A stretch of 26,552 nt of DNA from CAZRGV01 sp964599655 (GTDB lineage Bacteria > Planctomycetota > Planctomycetia > Isosphaerales > Isosphaeraceae). Made by a program: the position numbers and the translations under genes. The notes beneath the pieces were generated by a model that was not told the DNA's origin, made no database searches, and saw only the letters and a program-made list of their open reading frames with translations. Below, piece after piece: positions 1 to 7,492 of the stretch (its first letter is position 1; the number at the start of each line of letters is the position of its first letter). The stretch lies in contig CAZRGV010000087.1 in assembly GCA_964599655.1 (NCBI GenBank), positions 1 to 26,552 on the forward strand. The letters run 5' to 3'.

Positions 1-821
1 AGGCGCTTACGCCCTGCTGCTCGTCCATCGGCCCCGTACCGGAATCCGTTCCACCCAGGGGATCGGTCCGAATCCCGGTGGGTTTCAGGGCCGGTCACGA
101 ATCGGGACGAAACCGCGTCGATTTCGCCGTTTTCACCGATCGGCCAGAGCGTCCCGTCGCGCGCTTTGCCCTCCTGGCTTCCCGAATCGCCGAGTTGGAC
201 GTCCGCAGGCTTGACGAATCCGACACCTCGCTACCGTTGGGGCGGCCTGGGCGGCAACGGTTCCACATCATTTGTCGTCGCGTTGGAGTTGAGGGGCGTG
301 GTGCCCCCGCAACTCTCGAAGCGTCGCCGCCATTATCGGCATCCTTCGTGACGCGCGCGGAAGAACGGCGTCGCTCCGATGGCACCATTGAGACAACGCG
401 AACAGCCGAGGTCATTCTGCCCGCCACGATCGAGGATGGCCCCCGAGCCGGCTCCGTCCTGCTCCGCTGACCCGGAGGTGTGACCTGGGAACAGAGAATC
501 GCCTGGCAGGTCATTCCGCGGATTCGAGCGATGCCGTCGGGCCTCGTCTGGAAATCTCGCTCGGGAGTGGAGCATTTTGCGGTGGTCCTCCGCTCGGACG
601 GCCGGCGTTTCAAGGTGATCGGAATCTCCGGTCCCGCGTTGATTGACTCGCTGGAGTTCCCCACCGACGCCGCCGAAGTCCAAAAGCTTCAGCTCACGCT
701 CGACCCGAGCAAAGCCCCGTCGGGGACTTCCGACATTCGGATCGCCACCGACCTTCCCGAGCAACCGGCCGTTCTCTTGAGTGTGCTCGTCTTACCGAAC
801 GAGGGAGGGGCTGAGCCATGA
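1..821 (+). pseudogene. DUF1573-family protein, 5'-partial, with in-frame TGA
   Basis: Frame 3 is open from base 3 and reads as a planctomycete DUF1573-type periplasmic protein. It shows TPCCSSIGPVPESVPP at the edge, then PVGFRAGHESGR, TDRPERPVARF, LPLGRPGRQ and GTIETTRTAEVILPATI, ending in LDPSKAPSGTSDIRIATDL. The true start lies outside the window. A TGA at 468-470 interrupts it, but family-like sequence (VTWEQRIAWQVIPRIRAMPSGL) resumes in the same frame at 480. Between them, frame 1 (463-480) reads SADPEV, typical of this family at this point, so two compensating indels are as likely as a point mutation. DUF1573 proteins are repeats of immunoglobulin-like folds of unknown function. The stop TGA (819-821) overlaps the next gene's ATG, implying translational coupling. 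Family call is fairly sure; pseudogene, sequence error and separate fragments cannot be told apart here. Confidence 0.65.
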
Positions 822-1927
822 AACAGAGTAAAGCTATTATTTTGAACACCCAGTGCCCATGTCGATCTTCACCACGATTCGGTAACACCTCACACGAAAC
901 TCGTAACAGATCTTATGGATTTACGATCATCGAATTGTTGGTCGTCGTGGGGATTATATCGATCCTCATGGCTTTGCTGCTGCCCGCGGTCCAGGCGGCT
1001 CGCGAGGCGGCGCGGCGGGCCTCGTGTCAAAACAACCTGCGCCAGATCGGCCTGTCCATGCAGAACTACCATTCTGCAAACAATTGCTTTCCTATATGTG
1101 TGACAACGGCAATTGTCCCCGGTAACGACCAGGACCCCGATCGTGTGGCGTACGAGGGAACGTTCAGTCTCCATGTGCGTCTTCTGCCCTACCTCGAGCT
1201 CGACCCGGTCTATGACGCGATTAACTTCTCTGCGGGCACGCTTCCGCCGGAACTGCTTGGCATGTCGTCTCCGTCGTCCAGGGCCCGCGTGCTACTACCC
1301 ATCAACGCGACCGCGTTTCGTACCCAGATCGCGACGTTCCTCTGCCCTTCCGACGGCGGGCCCTTCGCGGAGGCGGGCAACAATTATCGGGGTAACTTCG
1401 GTTCGGGGCCCGCAGGGACCCCATCGGCCGAGTATCGCGACAGCGGGAATGGGCTGTTCCAGGAACTCGCCCTAACCCGCGCCGCCTATGTTACCGACGG
1501 CCTGAGCCACACGGCCGCATTCTCCGAGCGACTTCGCGGCTCGGGACGCGCGGACCTTCCCACCCCCGAGCGCGATTACTGGTCGATGCCGGCGGGCGTT
1601 CGCTCGGCCGACCAGTTATTGCTGGGTTGCCAGGTGGTCGCGCGTCCGGGGATGAAGCCGACATTTACCCGAGGGGGTCGCTCGTGGTTCTGGACCGGTC
1701 GGGAGCGGACGCACTACACCCACACGCAGCAACCCAATGGCCGGGTGCCCGACTGTCTTCTCCCCCGAATGATAACTCCCTTCGGCATGGCGACCGCGAG
1801 GAGTTGGCACCTCGGAGGGGTCAATGTGCTCATGGGCGATGGCTCAACCCGGTTTGTCCTGGAATCCATCGATCTGGCCACGTGGCGTGGCCTGGGTACG
1901 CGCAATGGCGGAGAACTCGTTGATTGA
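818..1927 (+). CDS. DUF1559 prepilin-like protein with H-X9-DG tail
   Basis: A 369-residue type II/IV pseudopilin-like protein. After a long basic leader (residues 1-34) comes the prepilin peptidase site: Gly34, Phe35 and then TIIELLVVVGIISILMALLL, with Glu39 at the conserved +5 position. PAVQAAREAARRASCQNNLRQIGL follows, the hallmark of planctomycete DUF1559 proteins. The C-terminus carries SWHLGGVNVLMGDGSTRFV, the H-X9-DG processing-associated motif. The start at 818 has a GGAGG Shine-Dalgarno at 804-808 and overlaps the upstream stop (ATGA). By family knowledge it is inserted in the inner membrane, cleaved and methylated, and may be assembled into a pseudopilus; its exact role is unknown. 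Planctomycetes carry many paralogs, so the neighbours are the main clue to function here. Confidence 0.93.
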   Translation: MKQSKAIILNTQCPCRSSPRFGNTSHETRNRSYGFTIIELLVVVGIISILMALLLPAVQAAREAARRASCQNNLRQIGLSMQNYHSANNCFPICVTTAIVPGNDQDPDRVAYEGTFSLHVRLLPYLELDPVYDAINFSAGTLPPELLGMSSPSSRARVLLPINATAFRTQIATFLCPSDGGPFAEAGNNYRGNFGSGPAGTPSAEYRDSGNGLFQELALTRAAYVTDGLSHTAAFSERLRGSGRADLPTPERDYWSMPAGVRSADQLLLGCQVVARPGMKPTFTRGGRSWFWTGRERTHYTHTQQPNGRVPDCLLPRMITPFGMATARSWHLGGVNVLMGDGSTRFVLESIDLATWRGLGTRNGGELVD

Positions 1928-1980
1928 ATGACCTGTATGTCGAGGGCTCTTCCGTAGGACTCGTTTTCAGGAGCGAACTC

Positions 1981-2481
1981 ATGCGCGGTTTACGACGCTA
2001 TGACCACCTTTCGCTGTCGCTTCTCACCGTCGCGACGTTCTCGCTTCTGACTGGGCTCCTGCTCCACATCGTCCCGAGCCACGCCGCGATCCCCGATCAA
2101 TTCCTCGATGGCATCCGGGGGTCGAATCCTCAGGTTCAAAAGGACATCGACGACGATTGCACAGACGAGAATGTGGAGACTTTGACCTTGTTCGATCCTC
2201 CGGGTCCCCCCAGTGTTGTCGCGTTTACCGGATGCGGTGCGGTCGCTCCAGGCACAACGTGCATCAGTTGCATACTGAACCGGTACAACAAGGTACTGCA
2301 ACAGGCTCATGGGGGGCCAACAGGCTGGGACGGCGCGAACCCGATTGCCGTGGACTGTGGCAATCAAGGCCAGGGTACTCGGGGCACGTGTTCAACCGAC
2401 AGTGCGGGCAACCCCTATTGCATGAATCCAAATTCTTATGATTGCACTACTTTTGGAATTGATTATCCAGTTCAACCTTGA
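1981..2481 (+). CDS. Small secreted Cys-rich protein, unknown function
   Basis: A 166-residue protein of no family I recognise. The start at ATG 1981 is chosen because AGGAG (1969-1973) sits seven bases upstream and it gives a classic Sec signal: basic MRGLRRYDH, a hydrophobic core LSLSLLTVATFSLLTGLLL, then cleavage near SHAAIPDQ. An upstream in-frame TTG at 1924 is less likely. The mature part is acidic (QKDIDDDCTDEN) and holds eight cysteines, including CISC and three more spaced through the Asn/Gly-rich tail, suggesting disulfides outside the cytoplasm. It starts 53 bp after the pseudopilin gene and ends shortly before a strong hairpin. Codon use near the 3' end is markedly AT-rich compared with genes further along. 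It could be the exported substrate of this locus, but that is inference. Confidence 0.75.
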   Translation: MRGLRRYDHLSLSLLTVATFSLLTGLLLHIVPSHAAIPDQFLDGIRGSNPQVQKDIDDDCTDENVETLTLFDPPGPPSVVAFTGCGAVAPGTTCISCILNRYNKVLQQAHGGPTGWDGANPIAVDCGNQGQGTRGTCSTDSAGNPYCMNPNSYDCTTFGIDYPVQP

Positions 2482-2527
2482 TTCTTCACTTCGAGAACGG
2501 CGCGTTCCCGGCCCTCTGACATCGGAC

Positions 2528-2554
2528 GGCTCTCGACAGGTTTTGTCGAGAGCC
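2528..2554 (+). terminator. Strong hairpin after the Cys-rich gene
   Basis: Perfect 11-bp inverted repeat: GGCTCTCGACA (2528-2538) and TGTCGAGAGCC (2544-2554) around a 5-nt loop GGTTT. It lies 46 nt past the stop of the Cys-rich gene and about 90 nt before the next start. There is no U-tract, so it may be an attenuator or an mRNA 3'-end stabiliser rather than a full terminator. Confidence 0.55.
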
Positions 2555-2641
2555 TGGTAGGGCCCGCCGCGCGGACCGAACACGCTTGATTCCAGGATCA
2601 CCAAGAAACCGGACCGTCTCCCGGCCCGGACCGGAGGTGCC

Positions 2642-3796
2642 ATGATCTCCACGGCATTGGTTCTCCTCGGCGTCGCTGCCGGGAGTCGTGGTGGCGAGGT
2701 GAATGCGCGAACGTTTTTTGCGTTATTGAAAAACTATTCCGCATCATTTCACGATGTGACATTCCTGTACGAGGGCGATGGGGCTAAGCCGGAGCAGGAC
2801 CACTCCCGTCGCATTGTGTCCAGGTTCCAGGGGCTTTACGCCTATCGGGCTGATGGAGCAAGCCTGGTCGACGTTTTTGGTTTTGACACGGGAGGCAAGC
2901 CCGACAGTCGGCTCCTGTTCGGTATCTTGAATCATCGGCTGGAGATGTTGAATGCCTCGCCCGATATCCCGACCCCGATCCGCCATCTCGAGCCTGTGAC
3001 AACCAATGGCGGCCCCGGATCGCTGAATCGCCCGAACGCACCAGAACGGATCTTCTTGGCTTGGTTCTTCAACTCATTGGGAGATCCCAGCGAGTACGAT
3101 TACGAGGCGGATGGATGGGGGGACGTCGGCAATCACCATTGCCTGAAAGTTCGGATGCTCGAGCAGCCTCGTTCTCGGCTCAAAGGTTGGATCGGCGGCC
3201 TCCCCTTGGTTCGATACTGGGCCGACTTGGAGCGAGACGGATACCCACTCCGCATCGAGTACTATCGCGGCGACGACCTTGAGTTGCGGACCGAGATTCA
3301 ACGCCTGGAGCGCGTCCCCCTTCCAAATGGACGGCACATCTGGTTTCCCGCGGAGGGTAAGTCCGAGAGCTTCGGAGCGGGTATCGTCGATGGCAAAGCC
3401 GCCTATTCAAAAGAGCCGACTTTTTTTGAAACTCACAAAATCCTGCTCTCCACGCTCAAGTTTGATCAGAATCTGCGCGACAGCTTCTTCGACGTGAAAA
3501 AGCACGCCGCTGTCGCCAACGATGAAGATTTAAGAAAACTTCAGCACGAACTTGGTCGGTTCCAGGTGGCGGAGAGGGCGACGGTGAAGCCGAAGTCACA
3601 GCGTTCCGATCCCGAGAGCCTCCAGAAGCAACTCGAGGATGCCTTGGCGGAGGCAGACCGGCAGGCGCAACGACTTGAGGCTTCCTCGGCGGCCCGTCAG
3701 GGAGTCGGCTGGTGGGAAGTGGTGACCTGGGGGCTCGGTGTGGCCGGAATCGCTGCCTTTTCCGGTGCACTGTATTGGTCGTGGAGGAGATCGTGA
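2642..3796 (+). CDS. LolA-like envelope protein with C-terminal coiled coil and TM anchor
   Basis: A 384-residue protein. A short signal-like N-terminus (MISTALVLLGVAAGSRGGE) leads into TFFALLKNYSASFHDVTFLYEGD and then a long beta-rich body. Segments such as RRIVSRFQGLYAYRADG, YWADLERDGYPLRIEYYRG and LRTEIQRLERVPLPNGRHIWFP resemble the LolA/LppX-like fold common in planctomycete secreted proteins; this is a pattern judgement, not a firm match. Residues about 300-350 are charged and heptad-like (LQHELGRFQVAE, LQKQLEDALAEADRQAQRLE), and the end is a TM helix (WWEVVTWGLGVAGIAAFSGALYW) with WRRS facing the cytoplasm. GGAGG (2633-2637) supports the start. Its TGA overlaps the GTG of the peptidase gene, so the two are coupled and may work at the same membrane site. 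Confidence 0.8.
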   Translation: MISTALVLLGVAAGSRGGEVNARTFFALLKNYSASFHDVTFLYEGDGAKPEQDHSRRIVSRFQGLYAYRADGASLVDVFGFDTGGKPDSRLLFGILNHRLEMLNASPDIPTPIRHLEPVTTNGGPGSLNRPNAPERIFLAWFFNSLGDPSEYDYEADGWGDVGNHHCLKVRMLEQPRSRLKGWIGGLPLVRYWADLERDGYPLRIEYYRGDDLELRTEIQRLERVPLPNGRHIWFPAEGKSESFGAGIVDGKAAYSKEPTFFETHKILLSTLKFDQNLRDSFFDVKKHAAVANDEDLRKLQHELGRFQVAERATVKPKSQRSDPESLQKQLEDALAEADRQAQRLEASSAARQGVGWWEVVTWGLGVAGIAAFSGALYWSWRRS

Positions 3797-4368
3797 AACC
3801 GCTCGGAATTGGTCCGCGCTCGATCGCGATCGTCCTGGCGCTCGCTACGGGAGGATACCTCCAGGCCGATCAAGCTCCGAAGCCCAACTTGGGGGATTGT
3901 GGCGAGATGTCCCTTTCTCATTTACTCCACCTGGAAGGACATCCGACGGATCTCACTGAGCTCAGGACGGCATTGTCCACCACAGGGCCTACCGCCCGAT
4001 CGCTCCGCGAACTCGCCGAGGCGGCGGCGAGTCGTGGGCTTCAACTCGAGGCCGTTATTCTATCAAAACGCTCCTCAGCAATTGATAGACCGACAGTGTT
4101 ATTCATTAAACAGGGACGTCAAGGCCATTTCATCGTGCTCCGACCAGTTGGCCACACAGGCAAGCTCGTTCAAGTGCTAAATGGTACCATGCCTCCCATG
4201 GTTTGTGATTTGAGCAGGATCTACGAATCACGATCTTGGACAGGTTTGGCCTTGATACCTCATCGTGCGAACCGCCTCGCAACCACCGCAATGTTGCTCT
4301 TCTGTGGATGCACGATCGCGGTAGGCACCCGGGTATGGGTCCAAAGCAGACACGGGCTCTATAAGTAG
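3793..4368 (+). CDS. Stand-alone C39-like cysteine peptidase, membrane-associated
   Basis: A 191-residue protein. The GTG start at 3793 overlaps the preceding stop (GTGA) and follows GGAGGAGA (3783-3790). An N-terminal hydrophobic stretch (SIAIVLALATGGYLQA) exports or anchors it. The C39 pattern is present: DCGEMSLSHLLHLEG with candidate nucleophile Cys36, a helical TDLTELRTALSTTGPTARSLRELAEAAASRGL segment, and GHFIVL with candidate His112. The third catalytic position, usually Asp, appears to be Asn130 (VLNGT). The domain ends with SWTGLALI, followed by a TM helix (LATTAMLLFCGCTIAVGTRVWV). C39 domains normally sit on ABC exporters and cut double-Gly leaders; here there is no transporter domain. 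A stand-alone processing enzyme, or a degenerate binding relative, for the adjacent exported proteins is plausible. Confidence 0.75.
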   Translation: MKPLGIGPRSIAIVLALATGGYLQADQAPKPNLGDCGEMSLSHLLHLEGHPTDLTELRTALSTTGPTARSLRELAEAAASRGLQLEAVILSKRSSAIDRPTVLFIKQGRQGHFIVLRPVGHTGKLVQVLNGTMPPMVCDLSRIYESRSWTGLALIPHRANRLATTAMLLFCGCTIAVGTRVWVQSRHGLYK

Positions 4369-4380
4369 CTCTTTTCTTCT

Positions 4381-4401
4381 CCTCGGGATCACGGCCCGAG
4401 G
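4381..4401 (+). terminator. Probable terminator hairpin after the C39-like gene
   Basis: CCTCGGG (4381-4387) pairs with CCCGAGG (4395-4401) around a 7-nt loop and is followed by GGCTTT. It lies 12 nt after the stop codon and closes the + strand cluster. The U-tract is poor. Confidence 0.5.
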
Positions 4402-4754
4402 GCTTTCACGTGTGGGTCGATCCCGGTGAACGGGTGACATCTCGAGACCACGGGGCACCTCGACGGCCGCGCGACCTTGTTCTCATTCCGAGACCATAGC
4501 AACCCCGGCCGGCGTCAATACCAACGAATCGGAACTTGGGTTCGTTTTGTCCGAATCGACTTTACGGCCGGCTGGCTCGTCCCGCGCGTTCGACCGCGGA
4601 CGCGGACCGAGGCGACGCCGTGAACGACTCATCCGAAATCGCGAACGCGGATGGCCTGGCCGGCCCGCGGGTTGCCGGGGTCGGATTCCACGGTCATCCG
4701 CGCTCGTGACGGATCGTTCTTCTGGCTGGGCCTGGCTCGAGACCCGGCACGCAT
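4402..4754. other. Non-coding convergent intergenic region
   Basis: About 350 bp between the + strand cluster and a - strand gene, both ending here. I see no gene, RNA or repeat. The short reading frames crossing it on both strands are Arg/Pro/Gly-rich and look like GC-rich artefacts. Confidence 0.6.
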
Positions 4755-5288
4755 TCACTGTTTTTCGAGAAGGAATGAGTGACTTCCGGCGGGCTTGCCG
4801 TCCTTGAAGGCCGCCCAGACGCCCTCGACTCGGCCGCCGTCCTTGAAGTCGAGCCGCCCCTCGTGGACGTGCAGGTCGCGGGCGGGGTCGAGGTTGGTGC
4901 CGCCGTCGAAGACGAAGCGGAGGTCGTCCGGGCTCGACGCGGTCCGATCGAGCTTGAAGCGGGGCTGGTTGCCGGCCGCGCGGTCGTGGGTCATCCGCAG
5001 GTCGTCGCCGTCCATGTGATCGACCGGCACCCTCTCGTGATCGGTGCCGGGGAACAGCGTCTCGACCACCGCGCTTCCGGCGGCGGTGACGTGGTCGGTC
5101 ACGGTCGAGGGGTCACCCCCCTGCCCCTCGTCCGCGACCTTCCACGAGCCGGTCAGCCCCTTGAGCCGCTCGAAGGCGGCCCGGGCGTCCATCGGGGCCT
5201 TGCGCTCCCCCTCGACGTCGAGGACCGCCGTCGAGGCCAGCGACGGAATCGTGACCACCAGCAAGGCTGGGACGTTGGTCCTTCGCAT
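4755..5288 (-). CDS. Secreted lipocalin-like (DUF1579-like) protein
   Basis: A 177-residue protein. The start at 5288 has AAGGAG seven bases upstream on the - strand. Residues 1-22 form a signal peptide (MRRTNVPALLVVTIPSLAST). The mature part has the order typical of a widespread uncharacterised lipocalin-like family: AFERLKGLTGSWKV (39-51), GSAVVETLFPGTDHE (71-85), MTHDRAAGNQPRFKLD (99-114), FVFDGGTNLDP (125-135), HVHEGRLDF and a final SHSFLLEKQ. Such proteins are thought to be small beta-barrels binding hydrophobic ligands in the envelope; no substrate is known. It follows the large surface-protein gene by 46 bp on the same strand, so the two probably share a transcript. Family resemblance is good, function unknown. 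Confidence 0.8.
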   Translation of the reverse strand: MRRTNVPALLVVTIPSLASTAVLDVEGERKAPMDARAAFERLKGLTGSWKVADEGQGGDPSTVTDHVTAAGSAVVETLFPGTDHERVPVDHMDGDDLRMTHDRAAGNQPRFKLDRTASSPDDLRFVFDGGTNLDPARDLHVHEGRLDFKDGGRVEGVWAAFKDGKPAGSHSFLLEKQ

Positions 5289-5334
5289 CGAGAGGCTCCT
5301 TATCCTTTACCCTTTTCCGTTTTCGAGAGCCCGG

Positions 5335-7143
5335 TCACGTGGTGCTGGTTCCTGGCAAGAACAGCGGGCCGGTGGGGGTCAGGTTCTTGTCGATGGTCAC
5401 GCCGCCGCGATCGCCCATGCCGGTTTGGCCTCGGGCCGTCGAGATGAGCTGCACGTTGTGCCGGATCGGGATGGCGACGTGGTTGAGCGGCCGGCCGATG
5501 ACCGCCGTGTCGGTCGCGCGGTGGATCGCGACGAGGTTCGTCAAGCCCCGATCGTTCAGGATCAGGCCGGTCGCCTGCGTGCCGACAAAGCGCTTCAGGT
5601 TCCCCGAGATGTCGATCAGGGCGGCATCGAGCAGCTCGGGGTGGAACGACTCGCTGAGGCCCACCAGAGGGTTGGCGTCGTTGAGCCTGGTCGTGCCGGT
5701 GATGGCCAGGGTCGACGGGTTATAATACGTGACGATGTTCTTGCCGCCCGCCTGACCGGTGATCTGGGCGAGCTCGCTATCGACGCTGCCCAGGCCGCCG
5801 AACGGGCTTGGCAGCAGCATGCCGGTCGGCCCTGCGTTGATGTAAGGCGTGCCGATGCCGGGAATCGCCGTGCGGGACGACTCCTTGAAGCCCGCGCCCG
5901 AGGGGGTCAGCGTCATCATGCCGAACTGGTTGAGGTTGGGCTGATTTGGGTCGAAGTGGCCCGCGCCGCTGACGTAGATCACGTCGGAGCCTGGCAGGCC
6001 GGTCGCCCCGCCGTCGAGGGTGAACTCGCGCGTCGGAACGAACGAGCCGTCGATCTTAACCGCCTGCCCCGAGGCCAGGCTGGCCGACACGTCGATCTGG
6101 TCGACCGGGCCGCCGTTCTCGCTGATCACCGTGCGAGAGGCGCTCGAGCCGATGCCGTCGACCGAGGTCAGGCCCAGGTTCGAGACCGTGAACTGGCCGA
6201 CCGCCGCGCCCGTCACGGCGTTGAAGGCGCTGACGTTGGTGCCGTCGCCGACGAGGACGACCAATTGCTGACCGTCTTGGGCCAGGCCGACCGACGGCGA
6301 CGCGCTGGTCAGCGAGGGCAAGGGGACGGCCAGGGTCGGGTCGCCGGTCACCGTGTCGAATCGGATCAGTTGCTTGGTGGTCGTGTCGATCGAGAAGACC
6401 TGAGGGTTGCCGAAGGGGGGCGATTGCAGCGGTCCGGCATTGACCTGGTTGATCCGGATCTCGATGCCGGTCGGGCCGGTGACCGTGGGGACGGTCGTCT
6501 GCGTGACCGTCTGAACGGGCGTGACGCCGCCGATCGACGCGCCACCTGTCGCGATGACGGAGGTCGTTTGCGCCTGGACGGGCGGCGGTTGGCCTTCCTT
6601 GAGGTAGATCGACGTGTTCCGGCCGATGGCCTGCATCTGTAAGGTCAGCACGCCGCCGGTCAGGTTGATGAACCCGCCGTCGGCCAGAACGAAGTTGGGC
6701 ATGACGACCGCGTTGATCGGGTCGACGCCGGTCGACGCCGAGCTTCCCAGCGGCTGGCTGGCGTCCCGGATGCTGTTGACCGTCGCCATCCGGTTCCCGC
6801 CGTGCACCAGAGCGAGAATCCGGCTCGATTTGTCGGTCAGGTCGTACACGAGGTTGAGCGAGCCGTCGGGCGAGACGGTGGTCCCCTTCAGCGTTCCCTT
6901 GCCGTAGAGGGTGACCGTCACCTGTGCCCCCTGGGGCGTGGTGTAGCTGATCCGCCGGTCGCTGGGCAAGATCCGCGAGCCGTTCGCGTTGAGGTTCGCG
7001 AGCTGAACCTCCAGTCGGCGCAAGTCTTTATCGTTGATCGCGGTTCCATTCCGAAGATGGGTCTTGGCGTTCAACAGCTTGCGATCTTCGAGCCCCTCGA
7101 GCGCCGGCCTCGACCGCCGGGATTTCTTCTTGGTCTCGCGCAT
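5335..7143 (-). CDS. Large exported beta-propeller-like protein with LExLExRxLL signature
   Basis: A 602-residue protein. The open frame extends to 7332, but the start at ATG 7143 is preferred: GGAGG lies nine bases upstream, and the N-terminus then becomes MRETKKKSRRSRPALEGLEDRKLL. Residues 15-24 (LEGLEDRKLL) match the LExLExRxLL signature at the N-terminus of many planctomycete exported proteins, which often lack a classical signal peptide. The rest is Gly/Thr/Val-rich with repeated beta units, for example QVFSIDTTTKQLIRFDTVTG, SVGLAQDGQQLVVLVGDG and VSAFNAVTGAAVGQFTVSNLG, reminiscent of YncE/PQQ-type propeller blades; no catalytic motif is visible. A TQTTVPTVTGPTG linker separates an N-terminal domain from the propeller-like part. 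Likely a cell-surface or extracellular structural or binding protein. Confidence 0.82.
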   Translation of the reverse strand: MRETKKKSRRSRPALEGLEDRKLLNAKTHLRNGTAINDKDLRRLEVQLANLNANGSRILPSDRRISYTTPQGAQVTVTLYGKGTLKGTTVSPDGSLNLVYDLTDKSSRILALVHGGNRMATVNSIRDASQPLGSSASTGVDPINAVVMPNFVLADGGFINLTGGVLTLQMQAIGRNTSIYLKEGQPPPVQAQTTSVIATGGASIGGVTPVQTVTQTTVPTVTGPTGIEIRINQVNAGPLQSPPFGNPQVFSIDTTTKQLIRFDTVTGDPTLAVPLPSLTSASPSVGLAQDGQQLVVLVGDGTNVSAFNAVTGAAVGQFTVSNLGLTSVDGIGSSASRTVISENGGPVDQIDVSASLASGQAVKIDGSFVPTREFTLDGGATGLPGSDVIYVSGAGHFDPNQPNLNQFGMMTLTPSGAGFKESSRTAIPGIGTPYINAGPTGMLLPSPFGGLGSVDSELAQITGQAGGKNIVTYYNPSTLAITGTTRLNDANPLVGLSESFHPELLDAALIDISGNLKRFVGTQATGLILNDRGLTNLVAIHRATDTAVIGRPLNHVAIPIRHNVQLISTARGQTGMGDRGGVTIDKNLTPTGPLFLPGTSTT

Positions 7144-7492
7144 GGACGCGTGCCTCCGCACCCTGGCCGTACCACCGCCTCCGGCGGGTTTCCATACCAT
7201 GACGCAAGTTCTGATCGGCAATCCCGCCGACGCATCATGATCGAACTCCTTGGTTTTTCCGGCGCGTCGGGCGCAATCCGCCCATCGCGTCAAGCCCAAC
7301 CTCGACGTTGGAAACCACCGGCCTCCCCCCAACGGCGAGCCAGCGCCGCATAACCTCTGGCGACATCCGAAGTTCGCCGTTACACTTCCCTTTCAACACA
7401 AACGTCACGACCGACCCCATCGACACGGGTCCAGGTCCGATCTTTCGGAATCTCACGCTCAGGAATTGTTGAAAACGGAAGGAGACTCTCCG
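7144..7492. promoter_or_regulatory. Divergent intergenic region, promoters not resolved
   Basis: About 350 bp between two divergent genes, so it must drive both. The only sites I can support are Shine-Dalgarno sequences: CCTCC at 7153-7157 (GGAGG for the - strand gene) and AAGGAG at 7479-7484 (+ strand). No convincing -35/-10 pair was seen. Confidence 0.4.

Noticed and set aside
468..470. TGA as a selenocysteine codon
   Set aside because: The position is not a redox site in the family, and the local frame shift explains it better.
5044..6642. 532-codon + strand frame opposite the propeller-like gene
   Set aside because: Arg/Ala/Asp/Gly-rich composition with no domain, opposite a gene with a good ribosome site and family signature. 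Typical GC-rich antisense shadow.
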